The notes under the pieces are model-generated. The model searched no databases, was not told the origin of the DNA, and saw nothing but the letters and a program-made list of their open reading frames with translations. The position numbers were made by a program, and so were the translations under genes. 64,000 nucleotides of DNA. Origin: Euleptes europaea. Taxonomy: Eukaryota; Chordata; Lepidosauria; Squamata; Sphaerodactylidae. Positions 40,001 to 47,900 of the stretch are shown piece by piece (the first letter of the stretch is position 1; every line of letters begins with the position of its first letter). The DNA is taken from NCBI RefSeq assembly GCF_029931775.1, contig NC_079318.1, forward strand, positions 79,333,614 to 79,397,613, given 5' to 3'.

Positions 40001-40559
40001 AGGTCTCTGAAAATGCTGGCAAAATGTGGGGGAAAGCAGGGGGAGAGCCAGGCAACCTCTGATAGTCGGAAACGGCATGCATAATCAACACAAAGACCCG
40101 AAGACATCAGAGGGGTGACGCCAAGTGAAACAGTCATGCATAAAAGACATAGGAAGTCTTGCTTTTATGGCTGTGCTTTTACATCCCTTTGGCTCAGCGG
40201 TAGAGCATCTGCTTGCCATGCAGAAGGTCCCAGGTTCAATCCCCGGCATCTCCAGTTAAAGGGGCTAGGCAGGTAGATGATGGGAAAGACTTCTGCCTGA
40301 GACCCTGGAGAGCCGCTGCGAGTCTAAGTAGACAATATTTTGATGGACCCAGGGTTTGATTCAGTATAAGGCAGCTTCATGTGTTCACCTACGGGGGGGG
40401 GGGGGAGCAGTTATGCATATTTATCTGCCCCCATTACTTATGTACTTATTTAATTATTGTTTATGCCTTTTAAGGTCAAGGCCCAACCAAGAAGACGAAC
40501 TGCAAATGAAGGTTCTTCTCCCCTCCACCAAGCCCGACCCAGCAAAAAACAGCAGCTGA
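26673..40559 (+). CDS. SLC22A6-like: Gene 2: SLC22 organic anion transporter (OAT1/OAT6-like), complete, 10 coding exons
   Basis: Coding exons are 26673-27074, 29908-30011, 30651-30805, 32204-32372, 33584-33707, 35844-35959, 36856-37070, 37393-37501, 38193-38396 and 40475-40559. They total 1683 nt, 560 residues plus TGA, all open with GT-AG sites. The upstream in-frame ATG at 26619 is rejected because the family N-terminus [14 protein letters not shown] starts at 26673 in a good context (gccATGa). The extracellular loop has sequons NFT, NYT, NTT, NAT and NDT. Lys393 and Arg477 match the anion-selectivity residues of OAT1. Two oddities: Trp304 replaces the arginine of RVARING, and exon 8 reads GKGS where OATs usually have GKGC. 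It lies 9.6 kb downstream of gene 1 on the same strand and is a tandem duplicate. Confidence 0.95.
27232..27412 (+). repeat. CR1 LINE 3' end
   Basis: GAGCTCCCTAGGGAGGTGG, then GATCCTGCATTGAGCAGGG and TTCCAACTCTATTATTCTATG, the usual CR1 terminus. Gene 2 intron 1. Confidence 0.8.
27439..27640 (+). repeat. tRNA-derived SINE (ATAAATAAA-tailed type)
   Basis: The head is AATGTGGTGTAGTGGTTAGA, and the body ends with CATTGGGGAGAAAGGAGGGA. Confidence 0.85.
27643..27752 (-). repeat. CR1 LINE 3' end, reversed
   Basis: AGAATCATAAGAGTTGGAAG to AATGCAGGAAATTCACAAC, the complement of the CR1 tail at 6425. Confidence 0.8.
28015..28051. repeat. (TG)n microsatellite
   Basis: About 18 TG units in gene 2 intron 1. 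27753-28014 and 28052-28628 show nothing else recognisable. Confidence 0.9.
28629..28722 (+). repeat. Sauropsid interspersed repeat (GTAGCACCTTAGAGACTAAC)
   Basis: It has the common sequence from TGGTAGCCATATTCGTC to GCACCTTAGAGACTAACAC. Relatives lie at 43715-43832 and 58585-59088. The class is not certain to me. Confidence 0.6.
28727..29735 (+). mobile_element. RTE-BovB LINE, 5'-truncated 3' portion
   Basis: It encodes the end of the RT and the C-terminal region ([51 protein letters not shown]) in more than one frame, so it is broken. The end is GACTTGACAGCACTTAACAC plus CA repeats. Gene 2 intron 1, sense orientation. Confidence 0.92.
29908..30011 (+). CDS. SLC22A6-like: Gene 2 exon 2
   Basis: It encodes [14 protein letters not shown]2 and GGLSDR. 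Acceptor cctcag after a CT-rich tract, donor gtaagc, 104 nt. Confidence 0.96.
30240..30362 (+). repeat. CR1 LINE 3' end
   Basis: Same terminus as 6425-6578, ending CTATGATTCTATGATGCT. 30145-30239 before it is G-rich and unclassified. Confidence 0.75.
30651..30805 (+). CDS. SLC22A6-like: Gene 2 exon 3
   Basis: It encodes [15 protein letters not shown]3 and TM4. Acceptor ttgcag, donor gtaagt, 155 nt. Confidence 0.96.
31020..31282 (+). repeat. tRNA-derived SINE (CTT-tailed type)
   Basis: GGTGCAGTGGTTAAGAGC head, AGTGGTAGAGAAAGCATAT near the 3' end, and ACT repeats as tail. Gene 2 intron 3. Confidence 0.85.
31650..31728 (+). repeat. CR1 LINE 3' end fragment
   Basis: GATCCTGCATTGAGCAGGG followed by TTCCAACTCTGTGATTCTAT. 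Confidence 0.75.
31803..31992 (+). repeat. tRNA-derived SINE (GGCAGCTTCATGTG type)
   Basis: GGCTCAGTGGTAGAGCATCT head, CCCCAGCATCTCCAGTTAAA, and end ATAAGGCAGCTTCATATG. Gene 2 intron 3. Confidence 0.85.
32204..32372 (+). CDS. SLC22A6-like: Gene 2 exon 4
   Basis: It encodes [12 protein letters not shown]5 and TM6 ending FFLYSW. Acceptor cccag, donor gtaggt, 169 nt. Confidence 0.96.
32373..32881 (+). other. Gene 2 intron 4, first part
   Basis: No gene or clear repeat is seen. Confidence 0.4.
32882..33052 (+). repeat. CR1-like repeat (ACATAAGAACATAAGAGAAG)
   Basis: It contains CCATGCTGGATCAGACCAAG and GGCCAACCAGGTGCTTCTAA, a very common squamate repeat usually linked to CR1 tails. Confidence 0.6.
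33295..33514 (+). repeat. TAGGGTTGCCA family, longer subtype
   Basis: A complete copy from TAGGGTTGCCAGCTCTGG to GTTGGCAACCCTA, ending about 70 bp before exon 5 of gene 2. Confidence 0.85.
33584..33707 (+). CDS. SLC22A6-like: Gene 2 exon 5
   Basis: It encodes FIESARWL and the loop motif as RAAWINGR. Genes 1 and 3 keep VARING; the Arg-to-Trp change is CGG to TGG, a CpG-type transition. 124 nt. Confidence 0.96.
33708..34929 (+). other. Gene 2 intron 5, first part
   Basis: No gene is seen. The stretch is AT-rich with short A-runs near 34281, 34372 and 34532 and no repeat that I can name. Confidence 0.4.
34930..35212 (+). repeat. CR1 LINE 3' portion
   Basis: It contains CTACTAGCCATGGTCTCTAA, GCAGTAAGCCTCTAAATACC and GGGCTAGATGGACCACTGG, the usual order in CR1 3' ends. 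Confidence 0.7.
35213..35532 (+). repeat. tRNA-derived SINE (CTT-tailed type)
   Basis: It follows the CR1 end directly and has the full head, body and a long CTT tail. Confidence 0.87.
35844..35959 (+). CDS. SLC22A6-like: Gene 2 exon 6
   Basis: It encodes [10 protein letters not shown] and [10 protein letters not shown]. Acceptor tttcag, donor gtaagt, 116 nt. Confidence 0.96.
36298..36583. repeat. TTTATGCATGG hairpin element
   Basis: The ends AGGCCTTTTATGCATGGCT and GCCATGCATAAAAGGTC are inverted, with arms folding through most of the element. Gene 2 intron 6. Confidence 0.75.
36856..37070 (+). CDS. SLC22A6-like: Gene 2 exon 7
   Basis: It encodes TM7-TM9 with [22 protein letters not shown] (Lys393) and VGRRF. 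Acceptor ccccag, donor gtgagg, 215 nt. Confidence 0.96.
37393..37501 (+). CDS. SLC22A6-like: Gene 2 exon 8
   Basis: It encodes [16 protein letters not shown] and FSGELFPT (TM10). It is more diverged than exon 8 of genes 1 and 3. Acceptor ccctag, donor gtaggt, 109 nt. Confidence 0.95.
37754..38011 (+). repeat. tRNA-derived SINE (CTT-tailed type)
   Basis: AGCCAGTGTGGTGTAGTGG head to CTTCTTCTTCTTCC tail in gene 2 intron 8. Confidence 0.87.
38193..38396 (+). CDS. SLC22A6-like: Gene 2 exon 9
   Basis: It encodes [13 protein letters not shown] (Arg477) and TM12 ending [10 protein letters not shown]. Acceptor ccacag, donor gtgagc, 204 nt. Confidence 0.96.
38545..38712 (-). repeat. tRNA-derived SINE (GGCAGCTTCATGTG type), reversed
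   Basis: TTTTAACTGGAGGTGCCAAA and the reversed head GGTGCTCTACCACTGAG. Gene 2 intron 9. Confidence 0.8.
39137..39344 (+). repeat. TAGGGTTGCCA foldback element
   Basis: A complete copy (AAGGTTGCCAGGCCCCTC to GGTTGGCAACCCTAG). 38713-39136 and 39345-39849 are unclassified. Confidence 0.85.
39850..40150. repeat. TTTATGCATGG hairpin element
   Basis: The ends GGTCTTTTATGCTTGGCTG and CAGTCATGCATAAAAGAC are inverted. Its interior matches the copy at 36298. Confidence 0.75.
40188..40388 (+). repeat. tRNA-derived SINE (GGCAGCTTCATGTG type)
   Basis: A complete copy with GGTAGAGCATCTGCTTGCCA and GGTCCCAGGTTCAATCCCC, 90 bp before exon 10 of gene 2. A G-run follows. Confidence 0.88.
40475..40559 (+). 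CDS. SLC22A6-like: Gene 2 exon 10, C-terminal tail and stop
   Basis: It encodes the hydrophilic tail with [10 protein letters not shown], ending NSS and TGA. The acceptor ttttaag gives the same 85-nt length as gene 1. A SINE and a G-run lie just upstream. Confidence 0.88.
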
Positions 40560-41065
40560 AGAAAAGAAACGCAGGGATTCCCCGACAACCCCCACCGAAT
40601 CCTGGCCTGCTTATGTGCATTAGAGTTCTTTCGGGCTTCGACCCCTTCCCCTGAGCCTGTAAAATGTCTGACTGGGATGGATGCGTCCAAACATACATGC
40701 CTCTAGGGTGCATCTGCAAAATGTCATGTGAGCACATGGGCATAAAAAGCTGTCGCTTCTGCCCCCACCTCACCCTATCGTGATGAAACATGGATGAACG
40801 CGCATGAGTTGCTGCCACTCTTCAACAGGCATGGGCAGATCCACTGTGACATTTTGAAATTGTGGGAAGCATTCTTAATGTATTTTAAGACAAAGAAAAC
40901 ACACCCTGCTTCTAAATCTGGAGCAGGACAGGCTGCTACAGGATACATGATCAATACAGAGGAGCTTCCAGAGAAGATTGATTTTGGAGGAAAGCTGCCT
41001 ATTGTCGGGGTATTACAAGTACATGACAATGTCCATTTTTAGCCTATGAAATGTTATAAGAGATG
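40560..41065 (+). other. Region just after gene 2
   Basis: Probably gene 2 3' UTR. No canonical AATAAA is seen before 41775, and that one lies in a repeat-like tail, so the 3' end is unresolved. Confidence 0.35.
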
Positions 41066-41200
41066 CAGCATGGTGTAGTGGTTAGAGTGTTGGACTAGGA
41101 TATGAGAGGCCCTAGTTCAAATCCTTTCACAGCCATGAAAGCTCACTGGATGACCTTGGGCTAGGTCACACTCTCTTGCCCTAACCTACCTCACAGGAAG
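41066..41200 (+). repeat. tRNA-derived SINE, 3'-truncated
   Basis: GCATGGTGTAGTGGTTAGAG head; it stops at CTACCTCACAGG where the next element begins. Confidence 0.75.
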
Positions 41201-41412
41201 GGTTGCCAGCTCTGGGTTGGGAAACCTGGAGATTTTGGGGGTGGAGCCTGGGGAGGGTGGGGTTTGGGTAAGGGAGGGACCTCAGCAGGGTACAATGCCA
41301 TAGAGTCTACCCTCAAAAGCAGCCATTTTCTCCAGGGGAACTGATTGTGGTCATCTGGAGATCAATTGTAATAGCAGGGGATCTCCAGCTGCCACCTGGA
41401 GGATGGCAACCC
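41201..41412 (+). repeat. TAGGGTTGCCA family, longer subtype
   Basis: AAGGGTTGCCAGCTCTGGG to GATGGCAACCCTAC. 41413-41737 is unclassified, and a short SINE tail lies at 41738-41790. Confidence 0.85.
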
Positions 41413-41818
41413 TACTTCTCTGTGTTGTCATCAGGTAATTGCTCAAACAGCATGAAGGGTGGATACTTGTTCTTGATAAGCAAAATAATAACAGCAACCA
41501 CAACAATCATAATTTCAAGGCTAGTGTGGTTGTGAAAGTATACAATGCAAAAGGCCACTTCATATTCTGGTGGAATATGAAGTGGAAACTTACTGAGGCA
41601 GGGACTTTTTTCTTTTTCTTACATTTTAATATACATTGCATGCACATTAATGGTGCTGTATAAATAATAATAACACACATAGCTCTGATCTTGTGGTGGG
41701 AATTCCTACCAGAGCTAGTTATATGTTACTCTCTCTCCCTAACCTACCTCGCAGGGTTGTTGTGAGGATTAAGAAATAAATAAAGATAGACCCATAAAGC
41801 ATTTTGTACCTTTTGAGA

Positions 41819-42049
41819 GCCAATGTTGTAGAGTGGTTAGAGTATCAACTAGGATCTGGGAGACCCCAGTTTGAATCTCCACTCTGCCATGAAAGCTTGC
41901 CAGGTGATCTTGGGCCAGTCACATACTGAACCCAACCTACTCCACAGAGTTATTGTAAGGATAAAATGGAGGAAAGGAGAATGTTGTAAGCCACTTTGGT
42001 CTCCACTGGGGAGAAAAGCAGGGTATAAATGAAATAAATAAATACACTA
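41819..42049 (+). repeat. tRNA-derived SINE (ATAAATAAA-tailed type)
   Basis: A complete copy ending GGTATAAATGAAATAAATAA. Confidence 0.87.
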
Positions 42050-42254
42050 AAATGATTATTTACATGGCCTATTTCCCTGTCTCTCTCAACTGTCTCATCC
42101 ATCCATCCATCTATCCATCCGTTGCTAGGCCTTTAAAAGGGAAGCACCATGGTTTAAAAGCTTGGATATCTCTCACAATAACCTGGAAATCCTATCCTAA
42201 AATGAGACTGGCCATTTGTGGTTAACATGTTGGTAAAAGTGAGGTTATGTGCAC

Positions 42255-42474
42255 AAACATATGAACACCTGAGAATGCCTGATACTGAATCAGACTCTTG
42301 GTCTTTTAAGGTAAGTATTATGCATCTGATTGGCAGCAGCTCTCCAGGGTCTCTGGTAAACATCTTTCGCATCACCTACTGCTTAGTCCCTTCAAATGGA
42401 GATGATGAAGACTGAACCTGTGACCTTCTGTATGCAAAGCAGATGCTCTACCACCAAGCCACGGACCCTTCTGC
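42255..42474 (-). repeat. tRNA-derived SINE (GGCAGCTTCATGTG type), reversed
   Basis: The tRNA-like head is at the right end (GCAGATGCTCTACCACCAAG). Confidence 0.8.
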
Positions 42475-42544
42475 ATGTCTTTAGAAGCATTTTCCCCTCT
42501 CTTGGTAATTGCATCATATGCTCCAGGCATACATTCCAGTAAGA

Positions 42545-42796
42545 GAGCCAGCGTGGTATAGTGGTTAAGAACAGTTGGCTCTAATCTGGAGAACCAGGTT
42601 TAATTCCCCACTCCTCCACATGAAGCCTGCTGGATGTCCTTGGGTCAGTCACAGTTCTCTCAGAACTCTCTCAGCCCCACCTACCTCATAAGGTGCCTGT
42701 TGTGGGGAGAGGAAGGGAAGGCGATTGTAAGCTGCTTTGAGACTCCTTAAAGGTAGAGAAAAGCGGGGTATAAAAACCAGCTCTTCTTCTTCTTAA
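42545..42796 (+). repeat. tRNA-derived SINE (CTT-tailed type)
   Basis: AGCCAGCGTGGTATAGTGG head to CTCTTCTTCTTCTT tail. Confidence 0.87.
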
Positions 42797-43009
42797 GAAT
42801 CATGATTCACCCTTTACACTGAAAACAGGCTCCAGGACTGAACTCTAGTGAGGTAGATCAAACTAAAGCCTGCTTTCTGTTCAAAACTCTGGAGAGTCAC
42901 AAACTCACAGCATCCAGTTGACTGTGCTAGCACAGAAATTTGCAAGGTGTCCTAGCCACACCAGAGGACCACATATTGAGCAAAAAAACATAACAGCCAA
43001 TGTCACTAA

Positions 43010-43292
43010 AGGAGCAGAGTGGTAAGCTGCAATACTGCAGTCCAAAGCTCTGTGCACGATTTGAGTTCAATCCTGACAGAAGTGGATTTCAGGTAGCCGG
43101 CTCAAGGTTGACTCAGCCTTCCATCCTTCCGAGGTCGGAAGACCCAGCTTGCTGGGGGTAAAGGGAAGATGACTGGGGAAGGCACTGGCAAACCACCCTG
43201 CAAACAAAGTCTGCCTAGTAAATGTCAGGATGTGACATCACCCCATGGGTCAGTAATGACCAGTGCTTGCACAGGGGACTACCTTTACTTTT
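43010..43292 (+). repeat. tRNA-derived SINE with BovB-like 3' part
   Basis: GAGCAGAGTGGTAAGCTGC head, then GTAGCCGGCTCAAGGTTGAC and GGCACTGGCAAACCACCC. It is a common squamate SINE (Squam-like), different from the other types here. Confidence 0.75.
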
Positions 43293-43357
43293 TTACCAAT
43301 GTCAATAAAGGGCAAGGTAAACCAGAAGGCCTCTTCACACACTCCAGGTAAGAAATT

Positions 43358-43570
43358 AATAGTTAAAGTGTCGGCCTAAGACTTGGGAGACCCATATTCC
43401 AATCCCCACAGTGCCATGAAGTTTGCTGGGTGTCAGTCACACTCAGCCTCACCTACCTAACAGGGTTGGTGTGAGGATAAAATGGGAGAATGGAGAGCCA
43501 GGTACACCACCCCGAGCTCCTTGGAAGAAGCGGGGGGGAGATAAAAATGTAGTAGCTAGGTAGGTAAGTT
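43358..43570 (+). repeat. tRNA-derived SINE, diverged
   Basis: AAGACTTGGGAGACCCATAT and GAGGATAAAATGGGAGAATG match the ATAAATAAA-tailed type. Confidence 0.7.
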
Positions 43571-43714
43571 TGCAGTGTACATCTAAGATGTTTTAGTGGC
43601 ACACCTCTAAAGCATGACTGTGACAAGCAGACAAAGAAAAAAATATTGCCTAACTTCCAATGTGGCAATTGACTTGGCTTCAGACCGGCACAGCAGCCAT
43701 AGCAGACCTTTCCA

Positions 43715-43832
43715 GAAGGTAGCCGTTTTGGTCTGCAGTAGAACAGCTAGACTGAACTCCAGTAACACCTTAGCAACCACCATATTTTGGGAGGTATAAG
43801 CTCTCGAGAGTCAAAGCTCCCTTCGTCATAGT
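43715..43832 (-). repeat. Sauropsid interspersed repeat, reversed
   Basis: AGGTAGCCGTTTTGGTCTGC to CTCCCTTCGTCATA. On the minus strand it reads TGACGA, a five-pair stem GGGAG/CTCTC, then GAGA, a degraded hammerhead-like arrangement. Confidence 0.6.
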
Positions 43833-44580
43833 AGGCCTTGTTTTCTTTGGCAAATGCAAATGAAAAGCTCATCTTTCATCTGGTTCCCCTTGTCAACAAC
43901 TGACTCCTACTAGTTTCCCCCACTACCACCATCTCGGCTGAATGCTTTAGAAATGAATTCTTCCCCTTTTTCGCTTTCATTCCTCTGCAGCGAGAAGTGC
44001 GTCCAATTAAACTGGATAAGCCGACTAAGACGCCGCAGGAGATTAATCCGAAGTGAAAAAAGAAAAAAGAAAAAGAGCAGCAGGCCAGGGCCTGATTCTG
44101 TTGCGCCTGGTCAGATATTCTGCTGCTGCTGCTGCTTCTAGAGGGGGGAAAGCGCCTGGCAAACCAACTTCTTGACGGGAATTCCATCCAAAGAAGACCA
44201 AACTTCTCCGTGACTTTGGAGCCATCTCAAAGACAAAGGGCACAGCCGGACGCTAGCCCGGTCTGTTTGCTGACCAGCAGGAGGAATCTAAGACATCTCT
44301 TCTTAACTAATTCGTTTGTGGATCATTTGAACCAAAGGAAGCCCCCAGCGGATGAGCAGAGGCTGAAATCCCTTGGAACCTTTGACAGCTTCCGCTGGGT
44401 CCGTCAGTGCTTTCAGATTTCTATCCTAAGCAAGGCAACTTACGACTGATACCTCTGAATCTCTGGGCCTGCTTTTGAATATTCTTCCTGGAAACGACTT
44501 TGCTGTTAGCGTTGCCTCTGCAGATCAGCAATTAAGTGCACATCTAATTCAGCCAGGCTTGTGACAAGTTTGGGCCCACC
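43833..44580 (+). promoter_or_regulatory. Candidate promoter and 5' UTR of gene 3
   Basis: About 750 bp of apparently unique sequence up to the gene 3 ATG, placed after the last SINE cluster. I see no TATA box or defined factor site, so only the position supports the call. Confidence 0.35.
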
Positions 44581-44976
44581 ATGACTTTTGCCAAACTTTT
44601 GGACCAAGTCGGCGGCATGGGTCGCTTCCAAGTCATCAACGTGATTTTGCTGGTCTTCCCAATGGTACTCCTGGCAGGCCACAACCTCCTGCAGAACTTT
44701 ACAGCCGGCGTTCCTGACCACCACTGCAGGATCCCCGCTAACAACACGTGCAACGCGAGTGCGACGGAAAGTTTGGAATGCAAGGACGTTCTGAGGGCCT
44801 CCATCCCAATGGATGGGAACCGGACTTTGCAGAAATGCCGTCGGTTTATCACGACCCAGTGGCCGTCCCTGAACCCCAACTCTACGGGGCCACAGGACAG
44901 GGAGACAGAGACAGAAGCTTGTCCAGACGGATGGATCTATGATACAACCGTCTTTACGTCCACCGTTGTAACAGAG
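44581..44976 (+). CDS. SLC22A6-like: Gene 3 exon 1 (residues 1-132)
   Basis: It encodes TM1 and the glycosylated loop, ending VVTE in phase 0 before gtagga. It is three codons longer than in gene 1. Confidence 0.96.
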
Positions 44977-47900
44977 GTAGGAGAGATACGGGGTGATCTC
45001 TGGCAAGGCACACCTGGGGAAGGGGAAAGTCAAGAGTCGATCAGGACAAAATTAGTCTGCTGCCTGTAAAATGATGCTCCATTTCATTTGCATGGGCTTT
45101 TAATGGGGAGTAGGTTGCAGCATTTTTGTTTAGGGGTGATTGCTTTGGGTTTTATTGTAATTTGTATGGTTTAAATTTAAATGTATAAGCTACCTGAAGA
45201 CATGGGGGAAAGTGGGGGTACAAATATGTTTTAAAAACAAATTGTTGACTTGATGACTTTTCTGAACCAAAATAATGAGCAAATCAAAATGTGGTAAACA
45301 TGTCTGCATTCCAACTTTTTCATATTTCAACCATTTAACCTTTTTTTTTTTTACTTGGGAAATATAGATACGTACTCTGAGTACAGAGAGAAAAACAGAG
45401 ATGGCATTTTGTTTTTAATTTTTTTAAAGTTAGATGAGAACAAAATAAGCCAAGCAATACGAGGAGGAGGATTGTGTTACAAGGCACTACAAAGATGAGT
45501 CTGAATTTGTGCACTCAAAAAATAAATGTTGAAATCAAAACTGAAACGTTTCCCAACTCTACATTTCCACTTCAAATATCGAAGATACAGCCCCTCAGGG
45601 GATGTGTAGACGGTTGTGTTGTTGATTTTTTTAACAAAAGACCTTCTCCTGCAGTGGGACTTAGTGTGTGATTTCCGAACCCTGAAGCAGATGGCTCAGT
45701 CAATCTACATGGCTGGTGTTCTCGTGGGCGCAATCGTGTTTGGCGGCCTCTCCGACAAGTAAGAGGCTTCTTTTCATTTCTTTTTTAATTTTTATTTATT
45801 TTTATTTCAGTTGCCATAGCTGAATTAGTTTGTGACTGACAGAGATCAGCAACGCCGAAGATCATTAGATCATTAGAAAGGCTGAAAATCCTTTCACTCA
45901 ATCAGTCAATCAATTAATAATCCGGTGGAACATGATTAAGAACATCCACAGCAGATTAACATCACCACCAGTGAAACTACGGTGTGTGCTCAGGCCTCTG
46001 GGGAACAGAGTGTGAAACATTAGCCTCTAGCACTACGCAGTATGAAGCCTCTGAATTGGTCAACCCTGTAAAAGCGATGCGTTATCAATGTTCTGCCTCT
46101 ACCTTTAGAGGTGAGGTTCATAGGTGGTGATCAAAGGCAGGGCTTTTCCAGTGGTGGCACCTCGCCTGTGGAATGCCCTTCCCTTAGCATTACAAGGTTG
46201 CTCACCATGGCTACCTCCTGCCCCTCCCCTAATCTCTATGGTTTAAACCATAGAGATTAGGGGGATTTCTAGTATATCACTGATGCTGTGACATCACTTC
46301 TGGGTACATCCTGTCTTGGCCGATACAAAACTGGTCTCCGAGCAGAAGACTCTCAATATTTTATTGGCCATCAATCAATCTAGCTGGCCATCAGCCCTTG
46401 GCTTTGGGCCGCACAGCAAGGGGGTTGCTGCTCTTGAAACACCAGTTTCCACCTGCTTCTAGATTTTCAGCCTGCTCTACTGCCAGGTTCTCCACTGTTA
46501 GGTTTAGCACTCAGGAGCCTTCCACCACAACCCTAACAAATTTTTACTTCTCCTTGCCTCAGGTTTGGCCGGAAAGCCTTGCTGGTCTGGTCTTGCCTTC
46601 AAATGGCCGTTTCAGGATCTTGCGCCGCCTTCTCCCCCAGCTTCACGGCATACTGCATCTTTCGTTTCCTGTCGGGAATGGCTGTCTCAGGCGTTGGACT
46701 GAACTGCGTGTCACTTTGTAAGTTCCTTTTGACAGCTGGGTTCTGGGGGTAAAACTGTTTACTTGTAAAGTTTGGAGTCCACCCCAGAAAGTCAAGGGTA
46801 TATATCTGTTTTATTTGAACTGTGACACCCAAAATCTCAGCCAAGCATCCATCTTGGAATCAGGGCCAAACTAACCTGCCCATTCCTCCTCAGGAGCATG
46901 CCTAGTCTGTAGGTAGGCTTGCCAACTGCCCAGTGGAGGCGGGCAAAAGCCTGCCAATCCACCAGGCTGCCCGCGACCCTCAGCTGGTCGATGGGTGGAA
47001 GAGGGCCAGCGGAGGTGGGGGCCTGCGATCGGCATGCGTGCAACCCCACGCAACACGCTGATGTTTCGGAGTTTCGGAGGCAATTGCTAGAGCATCTGGG
47101 TTGCATCCAGGTAAACCTGGAAGGGACATCGGCGCATTGCGTGGGTTGCTCATGTGCCGTTCACGGCCTCCAGCCAGGCACCCACAAAGCTCCCACCAGT
47201 GGCGAGGAGGAGCAACCTGGCAACCCTTTCTGTTGCCAACCTCCAGGTGGTTAAGAAAGAAGGCTGCACAAGGCTCAAAGGACTTAAATAGCAATATCAA
47301 AAGGAGGTTTTTTTTAGGTAAATTAATGCATTTACTGGGAATGTCAGAGCAAAAAAGAAAGCAAAAAATAAATGTATGACGCCTCGCAGGGCTTAAGCCC
47401 TGCGAGGCGTCATACATTTATTTTTTGCTTTCTTTTTTGCTCTGACATTCCTAGTAAATGTAGTAATTTACTTTACCTAAAAAACCCTCCTTTTGATATT
47501 ACTATTTAAGTCCTTTGAGCCTTGTGCTGCCTTCTCTCTTAACCTCCAGGTGGTAGCCGGAGATCTCCTGCTATTACAACTGATCTCCAGGCAACAGAGA
47601 TTAGTTCCCCTGGAGAAAATGGCCGCTTTGGAAAGTGGCCTCTATGGCATTGAAGTCCCTCCCCAAACCCCGCCCTCCTCAGGCTCCGCCCCCAAATGTC
47701 CAGGTATTTCCCAACCTGGGGCTGGCAGCACTACTAGTCTGCCTGATCAATAAAAAGTATCTGCCACGTTGTCACTACATTACTGAGAACAATGCAGACC
47801 CATGTGTGAAATAATGGCAGTCCGCTGGACAAAAAAGCAAAAAAGGGCCTGGTGTGTGGATATCGGCATGCCACCGGCGGGAGGTTTTTAGGGCGGAGCC

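Larger units (their letters stand above)
44977..46562 (+). other. Gene 3 introns 1 and 2 around exon 2
   Basis: Only AT-rich and unclassified sequence is seen, apart from the palindrome at 46226-46263. Confidence 0.4.

Noticed and set aside
40188-40290. Possible tRNA gene (GGTAGAGCATCTGCTTGCCA)
   Set aside because: The A- and B-box match belongs to a SINE head repeated many times here, and no full cloverleaf is seen.
46919-47254. 111-residue G/C-rich open frame
   Set aside because: It lies wholly inside a GTTGCCA-ended repeat and has no recognisable domain.
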